Below, one piece after another: positions 1 through 7,165 of a DNA stretch of 32,044 bases (position 1 is the first letter of the stretch; every line of letters begins with the position of its first letter). The DNA lies in contig JAEZOA010000127.1 in NCBI GenBank assembly GCA_023441625.1, forward strand, positions 1 to 32,044, given 5' to 3'. The DNA comes from Bacillota bacterium. GTDB lineage: Bacteria; Bacillota; Clostridia; Acetivibrionales; DSM-1351. Position numbers and translations under genes: made by a program. The notes beneath the pieces were generated by a model. It did not search any database and had not been told where the DNA came from. It was given only the letters and a program-made list of their open reading frames with translations.

Positions 1-47
1 TGTTCAGTCAGTCTTAATCTTAAATAATTAGATTTTATAATATGTTT

Positions 48-302
48 TTATTTGAAAGACTTAAAAAATTTCAATAAGTCTTCTTTTGACTCATTACTTA
101 AATGATGCCATCTAATTCCTTGGACTGCACCCTCCAGGCCACAAAGAGAGGAAAAGCATGTATCACCTTCAGATAGTCGCAGTCTAATAAAGGCTTCTTT
201 GCTCCCTATTTTCATTAGTGTTTCAATATCATAAATTCCAACAGCAGCAAGGCGTTTTTCCATGGTTTCGCCTATATTAATTAATTCACATAATTTTGAC
301 AT
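48..302 (-). CDS. TfoX C-terminal-domain protein
   Basis: 84-residue protein that matches the C-terminal domain of TfoX/Sxy, a small helical DNA-competence-type domain. It carries the typical NIGETMEKRLAAVGI opening (helix-hairpin-helix-like) and the GAVQGIRWHHL segment. The N-terminal TfoX domain is absent, as in many stand-alone Firmicutes copies. An in-frame ATG lies 36 bases upstream, but the start at 302 is preferred because GAGAGGTG sits just before it. It is the last gene of a minus-strand run (TetR, zinc ribbon, HEAT-like, TfoX-C). Its role in Clostridia is unknown; the family assignment is fairly sure and the function is not. Confidence 0.8.
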   Translation of the reverse strand: MSKLCELINIGETMEKRLAAVGIYDIETLMKIGSKEAFIRLRLSEGDTCFSSLCGLEGAVQGIRWHHLSNESKEDLLKFFKSFK

Positions 303-359
303 ATTTTCACCTCTCTTAGAACTGATAAAAGTTATCATATCTCATTTATTCATCTCCGA

Positions 360-992
360 TTAGTGTTTTTTATCTAATGCCTTAAACAACTTCTTTACCC
401 TTGCCAGTTGTGCATTTGTAAGGGAAGGTTCCCTATCTTGCAGCACTATTACAAACTCATCTCTATTGTGTTTATTTACCGCAATAAAAGTGCTTTCCGC
501 ATGTTGCCCCACTTCCTTGGGTCTACATGTTTTTAGGTGATTAAGTAAATACGGAAAAATACTTTTATTATATGCTTGATTTTTAGAAGCAACTGCTGCT
601 AAAACCTTAATCCCATTGTCGATAGTAATAACAGAACCTTGCTTAATAGCAGAATAAACTGTTTCCAGATTCTCGAAAATTACATCGGCCTCTATCACTG
701 CAATTTCTGCTAAAGCAATCATAGCACCCCAGACTAATCTGTTGTTATTACTTCTTAAAAGTTTTAAGAAGTCTAAACAATATTGTGATATCAGTTCAGG
801 GTTAATATAACCTATCTCATATAGAACCTTAACACAATCACCTTGGATATTTTTATCCTGATTGAAAATATTTTCTGCAATTTCTCTGATGCCAGCTATA
901 TTTTGTGTTGCTGCAAGCTCTCTTGCCAGCTCTTGATTAGATACATCGTCCCTTCTGTTTTGTAGGCTGGCAAGTCTTTTTAATATGGACAT
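360..992 (-). CDS. HEAT-repeat-like helical protein
   Basis: 210-residue soluble protein made almost entirely of amphipathic helix pairs, for example residues around GDCVKVLYEIG, LVWGAMIALAEIA and TIDNGIKVLAAVA. This pattern is typical of HEAT/ARM repeats, which bind proteins. No catalytic motif, signal peptide or membrane segment is visible. The start at 992 is chosen over an upstream in-frame ATG because GGAGGGTGAG lies at the right distance. The gene follows the zinc-ribbon gene by 20 bases and precedes the TfoX-C gene by 57, so the three are probably co-transcribed. The repeat fold is inferred from the helix pattern; the partner is unknown. Confidence 0.7.
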   Translation of the reverse strand: MSILKRLASLQNRRDDVSNQELARELAATQNIAGIREIAENIFNQDKNIQGDCVKVLYEIGYINPELISQYCLDFLKLLRSNNNRLVWGAMIALAEIAVIEADVIFENLETVYSAIKQGSVITIDNGIKVLAAVASKNQAYNKSIFPYLLNHLKTCRPKEVGQHAESTFIAVNKHNRDEFVIVLQDREPSLTNAQLARVKKLFKALDKKH

Positions 993-1012
993 TAATCTCA
1001 CCCTCCGGTTAT

Positions 1013-1249
1013 TTATACCTTCCATGCAGGAAGCTTAGCTAACATTCCCTTCGCAGCATTGAGTGCTACCTTTTCATCTAGTCCCTGAGTTTTCATAATA
1101 AATCCAGCCATTGACTCCAGTTTTTCCTCATAGGACTGCATAGTGCCATCTGGTCTTGAACAGTAAGTACAGTAGTCCCTTTTTTCATCCTCCATAGCAA
1201 AATCCTTCTTCTCTTTCATTGGCATACCACAAGCTATACATGTTTTCAT
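1013..1249 (-). CDS. Small zinc-ribbon protein
   Basis: 78-residue protein with two CxxC knuckles, CIAC near residues 4-7 and CTYC near residues 27-30, followed by a helical tail (YEEKLESMAGFIMKTQ). This matches the family annotated as 'putative zinc ribbon domain', whose members bind zinc and are otherwise uncharacterised. A GAGAGG ribosome site precedes the start. It lies 68 bases downstream of the TetR stop and 20 bases before the HEAT-like gene, all on the minus strand. The CGMPM motif after the first knuckle is typical of the family. Confidence 0.75.
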   Translation of the reverse strand: MKTCIACGMPMKEKKDFAMEDEKRDYCTYCSRPDGTMQSYEEKLESMAGFIMKTQGLDEKVALNAAKGMLAKLPAWKV

Positions 1250-1317
1250 CTCAAACCTCTCCTTTTATATTTAATTTCTTACTATTTCTGAGCAACATTT
1301 TTCACTAGTCTTGTAAT

Positions 1318-1914
1318 TCATTCATTTTTGATTTCTATCAAATTAATAAAATGCTCTATTAGTCTCTTGCCATGCACCTTTAAAACTGACTCGCCCGGTG
1401 CAAATAAATCTCCGTTAACTAGATAATAATTAATTAGCCCAAGCCAAGTATTAAATAACAAGTCAACAGGCATTTTCCGTATTTTATATGCCTCCATTTC
1501 CCGCTGAGCAACTTGGGCTAAATGAAAAGAAATAGCTGACTGAATCATAACCAAAGAATTTCGTGCATCATTAACTAACAAATGTCCTTCTGAGACCAAC
1601 CTAGTATAAAACAGCTCATATTCACTAATTCCTTTTAAATGTGCCTCAAGAAGTTCTCTAATACTACAATTACTATCAACCAATTCATGTAGTCTCTTGG
1701 TAATACGCATACCAAACTCTTCAATTACTTCATCTAAAAGAATCTCACGAGTTGGAAAATGTGCAAATATAGTGCCGTGAGATACTTTTGCCGCACTAGC
1801 AATATCTGAAGTACGTGTTGAAGATAAACCATTCTTAGCGAATTGCTCTAATGCTACATTAATAAGATGCGTCCTTGTTTGAAGCTTTTGTTTTTGCCTT
1901 TGTGACTCAGCCAT
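1318..1914 (-). CDS. TetR-family transcriptional regulator
   Basis: 198 residues, normal for TetR. The N-terminal helix-turn-helix spans roughly residues 15-60 and contains the hallmark TRTSDIASAAKVSHGTIFAHF, followed by helix 4 (TREILLDEVIEEF). The C-terminal two-thirds is a divergent all-helical ligand domain, so the effector cannot be predicted. It is transcribed from a near-perfect sigma-A promoter (2001-2029, minus) with TGAGT-N4-ACTCA just downstream of the -10, so autorepression is likely. It is divergent from a flavodoxin gene and upstream of three small co-directional genes, all of which are candidate targets. Confidence 0.9.
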   Translation of the reverse strand: MAESQRQKQKLQTRTHLINVALEQFAKNGLSSTRTSDIASAAKVSHGTIFAHFPTREILLDEVIEEFGMRITKRLHELVDSNCSIRELLEAHLKGISEYELFYTRLVSEGHLLVNDARNSLVMIQSAISFHLAQVAQREMEAYKIRKMPVDLLFNTWLGLINYYLVNGDLFAPGESVLKVHGKRLIEHFINLIEIKNE

Positions 1915-1987
1915 TATATTCTGCTCCTAGTCTCTGACCAGTTTTAATTTCTAGTACATATGCATATTTTTATGACTAACAACTCAT

Positions 1988-2001
1988 TGAGTTGGTACTC
2001 A
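1988..2001. promoter_or_regulatory. Palindrome, likely TetR autoregulatory operator
   Basis: The sequence TGAGTTGGTACTCA is an interrupted palindrome with 5-base arms (TGAGT/ACTCA) around four bases. It abuts the -10 box of the regulator's promoter and would cover the transcription start, the usual place for TetR self-repression. A separate CTGACC half-site lies at 1934-1939 in the leader. Binding is inferred from position and symmetry only. Confidence 0.5.
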
Positions 2002-2029
2002 TTATACAATACGTAATATCAAATGTCAA
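2001..2029 (-). promoter_or_regulatory. Consensus sigma-A promoter of the TetR gene
   Basis: On the minus strand the sequence reads TTGACA (2029-2024), 17 bases, then TATAAT (2006-2001). Both hexamers are perfect consensus with ideal spacing, placing the start about 80 bases upstream of the TetR ATG. The rest of the divergent intergenic region (1915-2201) holds the putative flavodoxin -10 (TATAAT, 2170-2175) and nothing else recognisable. Confidence 0.8.
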
Positions 2030-2201
2030 TATTTTCATAAAACATATTTAGTTTTGCAATAGCAGAAGGATTGTCTATTCTGCGACTGACTATAGCTGCT
2101 TAATATATTTGGAACCGAGTCCATACTCATATTTCTGATTATTGTTCAAATTCAGACTGTGGACTTAAATATAATATAAAAAGAAAGGTTGTGGATTTTA
2201 T

Positions 2202-2629
2202 ATGAAAAAAATAGCGGTAGTATATTGGAGTGGTACAGGAAATACTGAAGAAATGGCTCAAATTGTTGTTGATGGTGCAAAAGAGAAGGGAGCAGATGTA
2301 AAACTGATAAGGCAGCAGATTTCAACCCTGATATGGTAGATGAATATGATAGCATTGACTTTGGCTGCCCGTCTATGGGTGATGAGGTGCTTGAGGAAAC
2401 AGAATTTGAGCCTATGTTTAATGCTTGTGAAAGTAAATTAAAAGGTAAGAAAATAGCTTTGTTTGGTTCTTATGGCTGGAGTGACGGAGAGTGGATGAAA
2501 AATTGGGATGGGACTTGCAATGCTGCTGGAGCAATTCTTGTATGCGATAGTGTAATTTGCAATGAAAGTCCCGATGCTGAAACCGAGGAAGCTTGCAAGA
2601 ATCTCGGATCAGCCCTTGCTAATGCATAA
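2202..2629 (+). pseudogene. Flavodoxin, single-base frameshift
   Basis: The first frame begins MKKIAVVYWSGTGNTEEMA, the FMN-phosphate loop (SGTGNT) of a short-chain flavodoxin, then stops about 43 codons in. The second frame, from about 2312 on, continues with VDEYDSIDFGCPSMGDEVLE and LFGSYGWSDGEWM, the later FMN-binding loops. Adding one A to the short A run near 2309-2311 restores a continuous 142-residue protein, the normal flavodoxin size. Flavodoxins are FMN electron carriers that replace ferredoxin. The start has an AAAGAAAGG ribosome site and a TATAAT box 27 bases upstream. Either a sequencing error or a recent inactivation; the sequence alone cannot decide. Confidence 0.85.
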
Positions 2630-2724
2630 TCATTCATTACATATGCATAAGCATTATTTAGTGATTATATAGAATTATATATTGTTGTATTTGCAGAAAA
2701 TAACAAAATAATATTAAGACAATA

Positions 2725-2777
2725 AAAAAGCTGCTTACAGAATTTCCAAAGAAATTAAATTCTGCAAGCAGCTTTTT
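2725..2777. terminator. Bidirectional intrinsic terminator
   Basis: Inverted repeat with 21-base arms (2725-2745 and 2757-2777, one mismatch) around an 11-base loop. The core is AAAAAGCTGCTT/AAGCAGCTTTTT. A T run follows on either strand, so it can serve both the flavodoxin gene (plus) and the GyrI-like gene (minus). Confidence 0.9.
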
Positions 2778-2792
2778 ACTCTTATTTTAGAG

Positions 2793-3254
2793 TTACTTTG
2801 GGTAAACTGGCACACATATTTCACATTTATGAATTTTAACCATTTTGTATTTATATCTTTCTATAATAGGCTTTGTAAAATCTACCTGAAAACCATGTTC
2901 GTATAATTCTTGAAATATTTCACTCCATGCCTTTTGGATTGCTTCAGCTGTATGCTCAATTTCAAACACAGCATAGTTACCTCCAATAATCTCTGTTCTG
3001 CTAACATAATCATCATAAATAGAGTAATCCTCCAATATAACTAAACAAGTATCATATCGGCAGTCTTCTGGTTTTGTGGTTTCTGGATTATCCCACGCTA
3101 TCCCTAGTATTATAGTTTCATCATTTAACAGCTGATTAACTTCTGCCCAAGCTTTTAATTTCTCCATGGCTTGTATATTATTAGAACCATACGGACCTGT
3201 CTGCCTTATAAAAGCAATATTATATTTGGAAATCATTTCAATATTAATATTCAT
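2793..3254 (-). CDS. GyrI-like small-molecule-binding protein
   Basis: 153-residue stand-alone GyrI-like (AraC effector-binding, SOUL-type fold) domain. Family hallmarks are the early IAFIRQTGPYG strand-turn, GIAWDNPETT, the RYDTCLVI strand, GGNYAVFEIEHT and a final Trp-rich helix (AIQKAWSEIFQ). Such domains bind hydrophobic cations or drugs, and some hydrolyse small electrophiles. The start at 3254 is chosen because AAAGGAAA precedes it; an in-frame ATG 93 bases upstream would run through the operator palindrome and has no ribosome site. It sits behind a perfect 16-bp palindrome, so drug-responsive repression is plausible. The same domain recurs at the C-terminus of the AraC regulator at 22833. 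Confidence 0.8.
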   Translation of the reverse strand: MNINIEMISKYNIAFIRQTGPYGSNNIQAMEKLKAWAEVNQLLNDETIILGIAWDNPETTKPEDCRYDTCLVILEDYSIYDDYVSRTEIIGGNYAVFEIEHTAEAIQKAWSEIFQELYEHGFQVDFTKPIIERYKYKMVKIHKCEICVPVYPK

Positions 3255-3279
3255 AATACATTTTCCTTTCAAAAAAATA

Positions 3280-3295
3280 TTCTGACCGGTCAGAA
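3280..3295. promoter_or_regulatory. Perfect 16-bp palindrome, probable TetR-type operator
   Basis: TTCTGACCGGTCAGAA is fully symmetric, centred between 3287 and 3288. On the minus strand it falls just after a plausible -10 (GATAAT, 3305-3300) of the GyrI-like gene, overlapping the expected transcription start. Its GACCGGTC core resembles operators used by several TetR-family repressors. The nearby TetR gene has a different palindrome at its own promoter but a matching CTGACC half-site in its leader, so the regulator is uncertain. Confidence 0.6.
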
Positions 3296-3495
3296 AGAGA
3301 TTATCATGATTTAAAATGAAAAACAAACTATTTTTTAAAAATTTCATTTTACTTATTATTTAAGTTTGGATAAGTTGATGCGGATAATAGGGATGAAGAA
3401 TTAATTGTATAGCAGTAGTTATAAGTGAGAAAACAGGAAAATAGTGTGATATAATATAAATTATAGTTAAGAAGTATGAGGAGGAAAGTCCAACA

Positions 3496-4290
3496 ATCAA
3501 CATAGGATTTATTGGATGCGGTCAGATGGGAAAAATGCTTTTGGATAATATCCTAAAAGCAGGAGATTCACATTCTATATTAATAACAACAAAGTCAGAA
3601 TCAAGTTCAGAGGCATTAAAAGAAAAATATCCTATAACAATATGTGAATCAAATGAAAAATTAGTTTTTAGTAGTGAAATAATTTTTCTGTGTATGCAGC
3701 CAGACGACTTTAGTGATGTATTTATTGAAATAGAGAAACTAAATACCATAGATAAGTTATTTATAACAATTACTTCAGATATTGCTATTGAAGATAGACT
3801 TATGGAAAAGACAAAAATTATTAAAACTTTACCTAATACTTCAATAGAAACAGGTGACGGGATAATTTTATTTAGCCAAGGAAATTATACAAAGGATAAT
3901 GAAGTTGAATTGTTCAAACACATTTTAAGATATTCTGGGAGTTTTGTACCAGTAACACCTCAAATGCTTAAAAAAGCTGGAAAGATTAGTGGTTGTGGTC
4001 CTGCAATTATCTATACTATTATAGATGCAATTATTGATAGCGGTATTATGCTTGGATTGAATCAGAAATTAGCAAGAGAGCTTGCAGTAAAAATGGTTAT
4101 TGGTTCTGCTAAAAAAGCAATGAAAACAGGCAGAGCAATGGAAGAACTTAAAAGGGAAGTGACGACTCCAGGCGGTAGAAGTATAGAAGCTATAAGTTCA
4201 CTTGAGAAGAATGGTATAAGGGGAATAATAATGGAATCATTTGCGACCTCTTACAATAAAAATTTACCTAACGGTAAAAAATTTACCTAA
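3496..4290 (+). CDS. Pyrroline-5-carboxylate reductase-like protein (ProC/ComER family), non-AUG start
   Basis: About 264 residues. The N-terminal dinucleotide-binding motif GFIGCGQMG lies upstream of the first ATG (3526), so that ATG cannot be the real start. The frame is open back to 3460, and family alignment places the initiator at ATC (3496), directly before NIGFIGCG, with GAGGAGG at 3478-3484. The C-terminal half holds the P5CR signature (KAGKISGCGPAIIYTIIDAI, then TTPGGRSIEAI). Housekeeping P5CRs make proline from pyrroline-5-carboxylate with NAD(P)H. This divergent version resembles the ComER/ProC-like paralogues, so its substrate is uncertain. An extended -10 (TGATATAAT, ending 3455) lies upstream. 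Confidence 0.75.
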   Translation: MNIGFIGCGQMGKMLLDNILKAGDSHSILITTKSESSSEALKEKYPITICESNEKLVFSSEIIFLCMQPDDFSDVFIEIEKLNTIDKLFITITSDIAIEDRLMEKTKIIKTLPNTSIETGDGIILFSQGNYTKDNEVELFKHILRYSGSFVPVTPQMLKKAGKISGCGPAIIYTIIDAIIDSGIMLGLNQKLARELAVKMVIGSAKKAMKTGRAMEELKREVTTPGGRSIEAISSLEKNGIRGIIMESFATSYNKNLPNGKKFT

Positions 4291-4299
4291 GGGTAAATT
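4261..4299. repeat. Tandem 19-base hairpin repeat at the ProC-like 3' end
   Basis: AATTTACCTAA occurs twice, 19 bases apart. Each copy forms a small palindrome: TTTACC-TAAC-GGTAAA, then AATTTACC-TAAG-GGTAAATT. The second copy contains the stop codon. No T run follows, so it is not an obvious terminator. A short local duplication is the simplest explanation. Confidence 0.6.
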
Positions 4300-4347
4300 G
4301 ATACTCTTAAATATATTTTAAGGATTATATTGATATTTGGAGATGAA

Positions 4348-4681
4348 ATGAGAATGATTGAAAAAATTAATTTAAAACAAAAAGTCAATTCAATATCGGA
4401 GTTATTTACATATTTAAGAGTAGGAACACTTACTACAAGCAGAAAATAGAGTTTTAGATTTCCATACGCACGAGCAATCAGATGAGATGTTTTACTGTAT
4501 TGAGGGGGAATTTGATATTGAATTTGATGAGGGGCTTACACATTTAGTCGAGGAGGACTTTATTATTGTTCCTAGGGGGAAACGTCATCGTCCTGTATGC
4601 AAAAATTTAGTAAAATGTCTTCTGATAGAAGTAGAGGGTACATTGAACAAAAGTAATACTGGCGGGACGTATAATGCTTAG
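4348..4681 (+). pseudogene. Cupin-domain protein, frameshifted
   Basis: The first frame reads EKINLKQKVNSISELFTYL and stops at TAG after about 33 codons. The second frame resumes with QAENRVLDFHTHEQSDEMFY, carrying the cupin metal-binding HxHxxxxDE-type motif, and ends EGTLNKSNTGGTYNA. Removing one base near 4435 joins them into a protein of about 110 residues, normal for a small single-domain cupin of the mannose-6-phosphate-isomerase-like group. The second cupin motif (EEDFIIVPRGKRHRPVCK) is intact. GGAG lies 5 bases before the ATG at 4348. Function unknown; probably metal-dependent. Real decay or a sequencing error. Confidence 0.75.
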
Positions 4682-4784
4682 TATAAAATACAGACATATT
4701 ATCTACGGGCAGCTTTTCAGATTACGAGAGGTTGCTTTTTATTTCAAGGTTGAAAAATACAAAAGTAGGAGGTGGTAATTTATT

Positions 4785-5513
4785 GTGCGAATATTAATTG
4801 CCGAGGATGAAAAAGACCTCTTGGAGTTATTGCAGGATAATCTCTCAAGGGAAGGACACGATGTTTTTATAGCTGAGAATGGCAGGATGGCATGGGATAT
4901 TTTTGAACGTGAAAAAATTGAGCTGTGTATTTTGGACGTAATGATGCCAGAAATGGATGGATTGCAATTGGTACAGAAAATCCGTGAAAGAAGCGAAACT
5001 CCAGTTATATTTTTAACAGCAAGAGGTGATGAAACAGATAGGGTGCTGGGTCTTTCTTTAGGCGGAGACGATTATCTGGTGAAACCCTTTAGCATGGCAG
5101 AACTCAAAGCAAGAGTACAGGTGCAGGTAAGGCATATGCAAAAGCGTAGTTCTGGAATTAATGCCATACATTCTGAGGTTAATGTACTTTCCTGTGGTGG
5201 GCTTAGTCTGCATTTAGATGAAGCTGTTTGTTACAAAAATGGTAGGGCCATCCTCCTTTTGGCAAAGGAGTTTTCACTGCTTAAACTATTTATGGAAAAT
5301 GTGGGACGTGTGTTCACTAAAAAGCAGCTCTACAATGCGGTATGGCAGGAGGAATATCTCTACGATGATAATACTGTAATGGCGCATTTGAGCCGTCTAC
5401 GCACCAAAATAGAAGATGACCAGAAAAATCCCAGTTACATAATTACCATAAGAGGAATTGGATATAAGCTCTGTACTCCTTCACCAACAAAGGAAGGTGA
5501 AGTGGGTGTATAA
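4785..5513 (+). CDS. OmpR/PhoB-family response regulator
   Basis: 242 residues. The receiver domain (about 1-115) has acidic E7/D8, phospho-acceptor Asp51 in LCILDVMMPEMDG, Thr78 and Lys100 (LVKPF). The C-terminal winged helix (about 140-235) ends with SRLRTKIEDD and IRGIGYKL, typical of OmpR-type DNA binding to direct repeats. The start is GTG at 4785, with AGGAGGTGG just upstream and no better alternative. The kinase gene overlaps its 3' end by 8 bases, so the pair is translationally coupled. Its likely target is the box at 6978-6999, between the kinase gene and the lipoprotein/hydrolase genes. Confidence 0.93.
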   Translation: MRILIAEDEKDLLELLQDNLSREGHDVFIAENGRMAWDIFEREKIELCILDVMMPEMDGLQLVQKIRERSETPVIFLTARGDETDRVLGLSLGGDDYLVKPFSMAELKARVQVQVRHMQKRSSGINAIHSEVNVLSCGGLSLHLDEAVCYKNGRAILLLAKEFSLLKLFMENVGRVFTKKQLYNAVWQEEYLYDDNTVMAHLSRLRTKIEDDQKNPSYIITIRGIGYKLCTPSPTKEGEVGV

Positions 5514-6930
5514 AATTAAACACAAGGAGCAGGCCAGTATTTCTAATCACTTAACTAAAAGTTACCTTATGATATTTCCGCTTTTCATAGTGTCATTCTA
5601 TGTGGTGCTTATAATCAGCACTTATGTAAGCGATAGCTGGCTGCAAGGCTCATTCATTGAGAAACGGTACTTAGCAGAGACACTTATTCGTGAAGATATC
5701 AGCGAAATAGATATCTCCTCTGTGGCAAGTTCAGATGGTGGGGCAGCGGTGGTTTTTGAAGATGGTAGAGTTCAGGAACTTGGTGGACGCAAGTTATTTG
5801 AGGAAAGCAGACTTTCCAGATCTGAATGGACAGATTTTTTAACAAGAGTTGCAGACCCTGGGGGAAAGTATGTTTACAGTGTTTCCTACAACGAGCAGGA
5901 GGACTTTTGGTTGGTGATAGGCTTCCCTGTTTCAGTTCGAATACGTCTTTGTGTGGCTACTAATACAGAGTCTACGGAATACACAGGAGCACTGATTTTG
6001 TATATTACTGCATTATTAGTTTTGCTGACTTTGTTGTTTTCAGGTATATGGGTTTATGCAAAGTATTCAGCAAGAATATTTATTTCTCCTTTGCGAAAGC
6101 TATGTGGTATGCTAAAGCGAATTACTCGTGGGGAGTATGAGATGGAAGATAACGAGGGGTTGGGCGGGGAATTTTTATGGCTGAAAAATGATATTTATAA
6201 GCTGTCATCGGAACTGAAGCGTGAAAAAATTCTACGTGAAAACTTAGAAAATGATAAAAAGCAAATGTTATTGGACATTTCTCACGATTTAAGAAATCCA
6301 CTTGCTACCATTATGGGTTATTCTGAAGCACTTAGTACATCTGAGGCACTAGATGATGAAAAACGAACTCGGTATGCAAATGTGATTCTTAGAAACAGCC
6401 TCCGTGCAAATGATCTGATGAATGATTTATTTACCTACACAAAGCTAGACCATGCAGGCTTTACACCAACACTTGTAAAAAGTGATATTTGCGAATTTAT
6501 GCGAGAGCAGGCCTCTCATTTTTTGCCGCAATTTGAGGCTGCAGGCATGGATACAGAGTTTGATATTTCAGAGAAAGAAATATTAATACTATTTGACAAT
6601 AGACTCCTCCAAAGAGCCTTTGCCAACCTGTTTGCAAATTGCATGGAGCATAATTCAGCAGGAACGAAATTCACTCTTAGTCTTATTGAGGAAAAGGATT
6701 TAGTACAAATTATGGTAGAAGATGACGGTATTGGTATTGAGGAAGATGTTGCTAAGAATATATTTGAGCCATTTGTTCGTTCAGATAAATCCAGAAATTC
6801 TAAAACCGGCGGCAGTGGACTTGGGCTTGCCATTAGTTCAAAAATTATAAAGGCCCATAATGGCAGCATAGAACTTAAAACTGCTCCTGGAAAGGGTTGT
6901 CAGTTTATTGTAAAGTTAAAAATAAGATAA
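5506..6930 (+). CDS. Membrane sensor histidine kinase
   Basis: About 474 residues from GTG 5506, preceded by AAGGAAGGTGAAG inside the response-regulator gene; a TTG 48 bases upstream is possible but has no ribosome site. Two membrane segments (about residues 20-42 and 160-184) bracket an extracytoplasmic sensor of about 115 residues. A HAMP-like linker follows. The dimerisation box has the phospho-accepting His near residue 260 (LDISHDLRNPLATI). The ATP domain has the N box (NLFANCMEHNSAG), the G1 box (DDGIGI), the F box (IFEPFVRSD) and the G2 box (GGSGLGLAI). All catalytic boxes look intact. The signal is unknown; such pairs often sense envelope stress or antimicrobials. Confidence 0.93.
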   Translation: MYKIKHKEQASISNHLTKSYLMIFPLFIVSFYVVLIISTYVSDSWLQGSFIEKRYLAETLIREDISEIDISSVASSDGGAAVVFEDGRVQELGGRKLFEESRLSRSEWTDFLTRVADPGGKYVYSVSYNEQEDFWLVIGFPVSVRIRLCVATNTESTEYTGALILYITALLVLLTLLFSGIWVYAKYSARIFISPLRKLCGMLKRITRGEYEMEDNEGLGGEFLWLKNDIYKLSSELKREKILRENLENDKKQMLLDISHDLRNPLATIMGYSEALSTSEALDDEKRTRYANVILRNSLRANDLMNDLFTYTKLDHAGFTPTLVKSDICEFMREQASHFLPQFEAAGMDTEFDISEKEILILFDNRLLQRAFANLFANCMEHNSAGTKFTLSLIEEKDLVQIMVEDDGIGIEEDVAKNIFEPFVRSDKSRNSKTGGSGLGLAISSKIIKAHNGSIELKTAPGKGCQFIVKLKIR

Positions 6931-6946
6931 ATACGAAAATGAAAAC

Positions 6947-6976
6947 GGTACTTCCTTTTTTAGTGGTACCTTTTTT
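6947..6976 (+). terminator. Terminator after the histidine kinase gene
   Basis: GGTAC/GTACC inverted repeat with a T-rich loop, followed by six Ts (6971-6976). The stem is short (5-6 pairs), so termination may be partial. Confidence 0.6.
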
Positions 6977-6977
6977 A

Positions 6978-6999
6978 TTTAAGGTTAATTTAAGGTTTA
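6978..6999 (+). promoter_or_regulatory. Tandem 11-base repeat, probable OmpR-type regulator box
   Basis: TTTAAGGTTAA is followed directly by TTTAAGGTTTA: two head-to-tail 11-base units with 10 of 11 identities. This is the spacing at which OmpR-family dimers bind. The box lies just upstream of where the -35 would be for the TATAAT at 7027-7032, and immediately after the two-component genes, so the response regulator at 4785 is the natural candidate. Confidence 0.65.
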
Positions 7000-7003
7000 G
7001 GTA

Positions 7004-7032
7004 AGCCTCATGTCAGGGTGGGGCGATATAAT
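7004..7032 (+). promoter_or_regulatory. Promoter of the lipoprotein-hydrolase genes
   Basis: A good -10 (TATAAT, 7027-7032) but no recognisable -35 at 7004-7009. A missing -35 next to an upstream tandem repeat is typical of promoters that need an activator. The transcript would have a leader of about 125 bases with no obvious riboswitch. Confidence 0.5.
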
Positions 7033-7165
7033 TAGAGACATAAGAACAAATTTTCTATAAGAATAATTGGTTATAGGAAAGTATGTAGGACTCACTTTTA
7101 TATTTGTTATCCGTAAAACAATAATTATCCTGTTAGTAAATAAAACCTATGAAAGGAAATATGAT

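Noticed and set aside
2152..2355. Minus-strand ORF of 67 codons opposite the flavodoxin
   Set aside because: It is low-complexity, lacks a ribosome site and overlaps both halves of the recognisable flavodoxin. It is open only by chance.
4703..4745. Possible terminator after the cupin gene
   Set aside because: Only a five-pair GCAGC/GTTGC stem with a 16-base loop before the T run; too weak to call.
5458..5505. TTG at 5458 as histidine kinase start
   Set aside because: No ribosome site precedes it. GTG at 5506 has AAGGAAGGTGAAG at normal spacing.
6516..6869. Minus-strand ORF of 117 codons inside the kinase gene
   Set aside because: Antisense shadow of the conserved ATPase domain.
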